Source of the DNA: Bacteroidota bacterium
GTDB taxonomy: Bacteria; Bacteroidota; Bacteroidia; CAIKAF01
Reading direction: 5' to 3'
NCBI GenBank assembly: GCA_023432985.1
Contig: JAEZEQ010000075.1
Span: forward strand, 1-7,947
Length of the DNA stretch: 7,947 bases
Every line of letters begins with the position of its first letter. Position 1 is the first letter of the stretch. The notes beneath the pieces were generated by a model that worked only from the letters and a program-made list of their open reading frames with translations, was not told the DNA's origin and ran no database searches. Below, one piece after another: positions 6,989 to 7,947 of the stretch. A program made the position numbers and the translations under genes.

Positions 6989-7874
6989 ATTTGTTCTTCT
7001 TCTTTTTCAGGCTTAGAAAATAAACTGCATGCTCTTTCATGGCAGGCAAAACCAATAATTTTTTTCCGGGTACATAGTAGAAATCGGCAGGTCCGCCGAA
7101 ATCAATTTCCTCGAATAAAGGCTGACTGGTACCAAACCTCACATCATATTGAAATAGTCTACCCCTATTGTCCTTTTTACTGCCCCAGTCGCTGTAGAAA
7201 TATTTACCATAGGTAAAGTAAATCCCATCAAATGCACCCGGTCCGGCCACTTTCTGAACCTCGCCCGTACGCAAATTAAAACGGCAAACATATCCCGACC
7301 TGTTTTCACTCCCATATCCGGCAACATATAAATTGTCGGTCAAATTATCTATGGCCATCCCGTTCGGACCATCTATTAAGCCTTGTGTATTATAAGCCCG
7401 GGTTGTATCAGCCAATAAATCTATCTCGTAAATGGTATGTATATCTGTGGCCGAAACATAAATGGTAAATTCGTCTTTTACGACTATATCATTCAAAAAA
7501 CGGGTTTCCGGAAATGCCAATTGCCAGATCAATTTCTTGCTTTTCAGGCTCACTACCAATACCCTGTTCACATCCGCAATCCATAAATTTTCCTGCAATA
7601 CGGCTAATCCTTTCGGACTGTTTAATTTGATATGAGGCAGAAAATTTGTATCTAAAACCTCTCCATGTTTATTGAGTCGGCTTATATAGCCATCACTGTC
7701 TGTCGCAGTTGGAATCAACTCTTTACCCAAATTGGATACATAAAAGTATTTTAAATCGCTGGCCACACTCTCAGGATGCTGGAAGGCGCCGCTAACCTTG
7801 CGTATTAAGGTTTGGGAATGACTAATTCCGGAACTGAAAGCGAATAGTATGCCTAATAATATGAATATTCTCAC
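6987..7874 (-). CDS. Secreted SMP-30/gluconolactonase-like beta-propeller protein
   Basis: The 295-residue protein starts at GTG (7874-7872). An in-frame TAA lies three codons upstream and a signal peptide (MRIFILLGILFAFSSGISHS, cleavage near 20) starts right there, so the start is secure. The mature protein has propeller strand repeats such as FYVSN, LWIADV, IYVSAT, LYVAGY and FYSDW, as expected for a six-bladed SMP-30/NHL fold. The four positions that in SMP-30 lactonases hold the metal or its water have matching residues: E35 (HPES), N128 (LND), N171 (GPNGMAID) and D216 (FDGIYF). This suggests a metal-dependent lactonase-like or related hydrolase in the periplasm or outside the cell. The substrate cannot be told, and a non-catalytic binding propeller is possible. 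The C-terminus is Lys-rich (KKKKNK). The gene converges with the ABC-F gene and appears monocistronic within the window. TATATTTA at 7902-7895 is a one-mismatch candidate -7 box 20 nt before the GTG. Confidence 0.85.
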   Translation of the reverse strand: MRIFILLGILFAFSSGISHSQTLIRKVSGAFQHPESVASDLKYFYVSNLGKELIPTATDSDGYISRLNKHGEVLDTNFLPHIKLNSPKGLAVLQENLWIADVNRVLVVSLKSKKLIWQLAFPETRFLNDIVVKDEFTIYVSATDIHTIYEIDLLADTTRAYNTQGLIDGPNGMAIDNLTDNLYVAGYGSENRSGYVCRFNLRTGEVQKVAGPGAFDGIYFTYGKYFYSDWGSKKDNRGRLFQYDVRFGTSQPLFEEIDFGGPADFYYVPGKKLLVLPAMKEHAVYFLSLKKKKNK

Positions 7875-7903
7875 TGTTGCTTATCTTGGGTGTTTAAATA
7901 TAA

Positions 7904-7921
7904 TCAATTTAACGAAATTGA
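7904..7921. repeat. Short inverted repeat upstream of the propeller gene
   Basis: TCAATTT and AAATTGA (7 bp each) flank AACG. It lies 30-47 nt upstream of the GTG start, about where a -33 region or an operator of that gene would be. On the plus strand it is followed by ACCTTTTTT, so it could instead terminate something, but no plus-strand gene ends here. All arms are AT-rich and chance is possible. Confidence 0.3.
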
Positions 7922-7947
7922 ACCTTTTTTATTTCTTTTTTAATGGG

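Overview
The window looks like chromosomal DNA from a member of the Bacteroidota, in the broad Sphingobacteriia/Chitinophagia/Cytophagia area; I cannot place it to genus. The reasons are AT-rich DNA, genes without Shine-Dalgarno sequences, two TACCTTTG promoter boxes of the Bacteroidota TAnnTTTG type, FtsK and ABC-F protein variants typical of the phylum, and short lipoproteins that begin MKKLL and have an S-C lipobox.

Layout from left to right. Positions 1-785 (minus) hold the first 261 codons of a lipoprotein that runs off the left edge. After a 321-bp gap comes a complete shorter paralogue at 1107-1664 (minus). A clear terminator at 1744-1773 separates this pair from lolA (1801-2445, minus), a periplasmic lipoprotein carrier. 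lolA lies 38 bp downstream of ftsK (2484-5126, minus), the DNA translocase, and the two probably share a transcript. The 185-bp region 5127-5311 is a divergent promoter: each flanking gene has its own TACCTTTG box 21-25 nt before the start codon. To its right, on the plus strand, is a YbiT-type ABC-F ATPase (5312-6934). A hairpin terminator at 6956-6988 ends it and overlaps the stop codon of the converging gene at 6987-7874 (minus), a secreted SMP-30/gluconolactonase-like beta-propeller protein.

How the genes relate. ftsK-lolA is an ancient neighbourhood also found in Proteobacteria and links chromosome segregation at the septum with envelope lipoprotein transport. The ABC-F protein is a ribosome-associated type of ATPase and shares only the promoter region with ftsK. 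The two lipoproteins could be cargo of the LolA route, but their position next to lolA is no proof of that. The propeller gene is independent.

I found no mobile element, CRISPR array, tRNA or rRNA gene, phage gene or defence system. This is mostly ordinary core-genome sequence. The points most worth attention are the one-sided loss of ATP-site residues in the ABC-F protein, the duplicated and truncated lipoprotein pair with its internal repeats, and the mirrored promoter boxes that fix the ftsK start.
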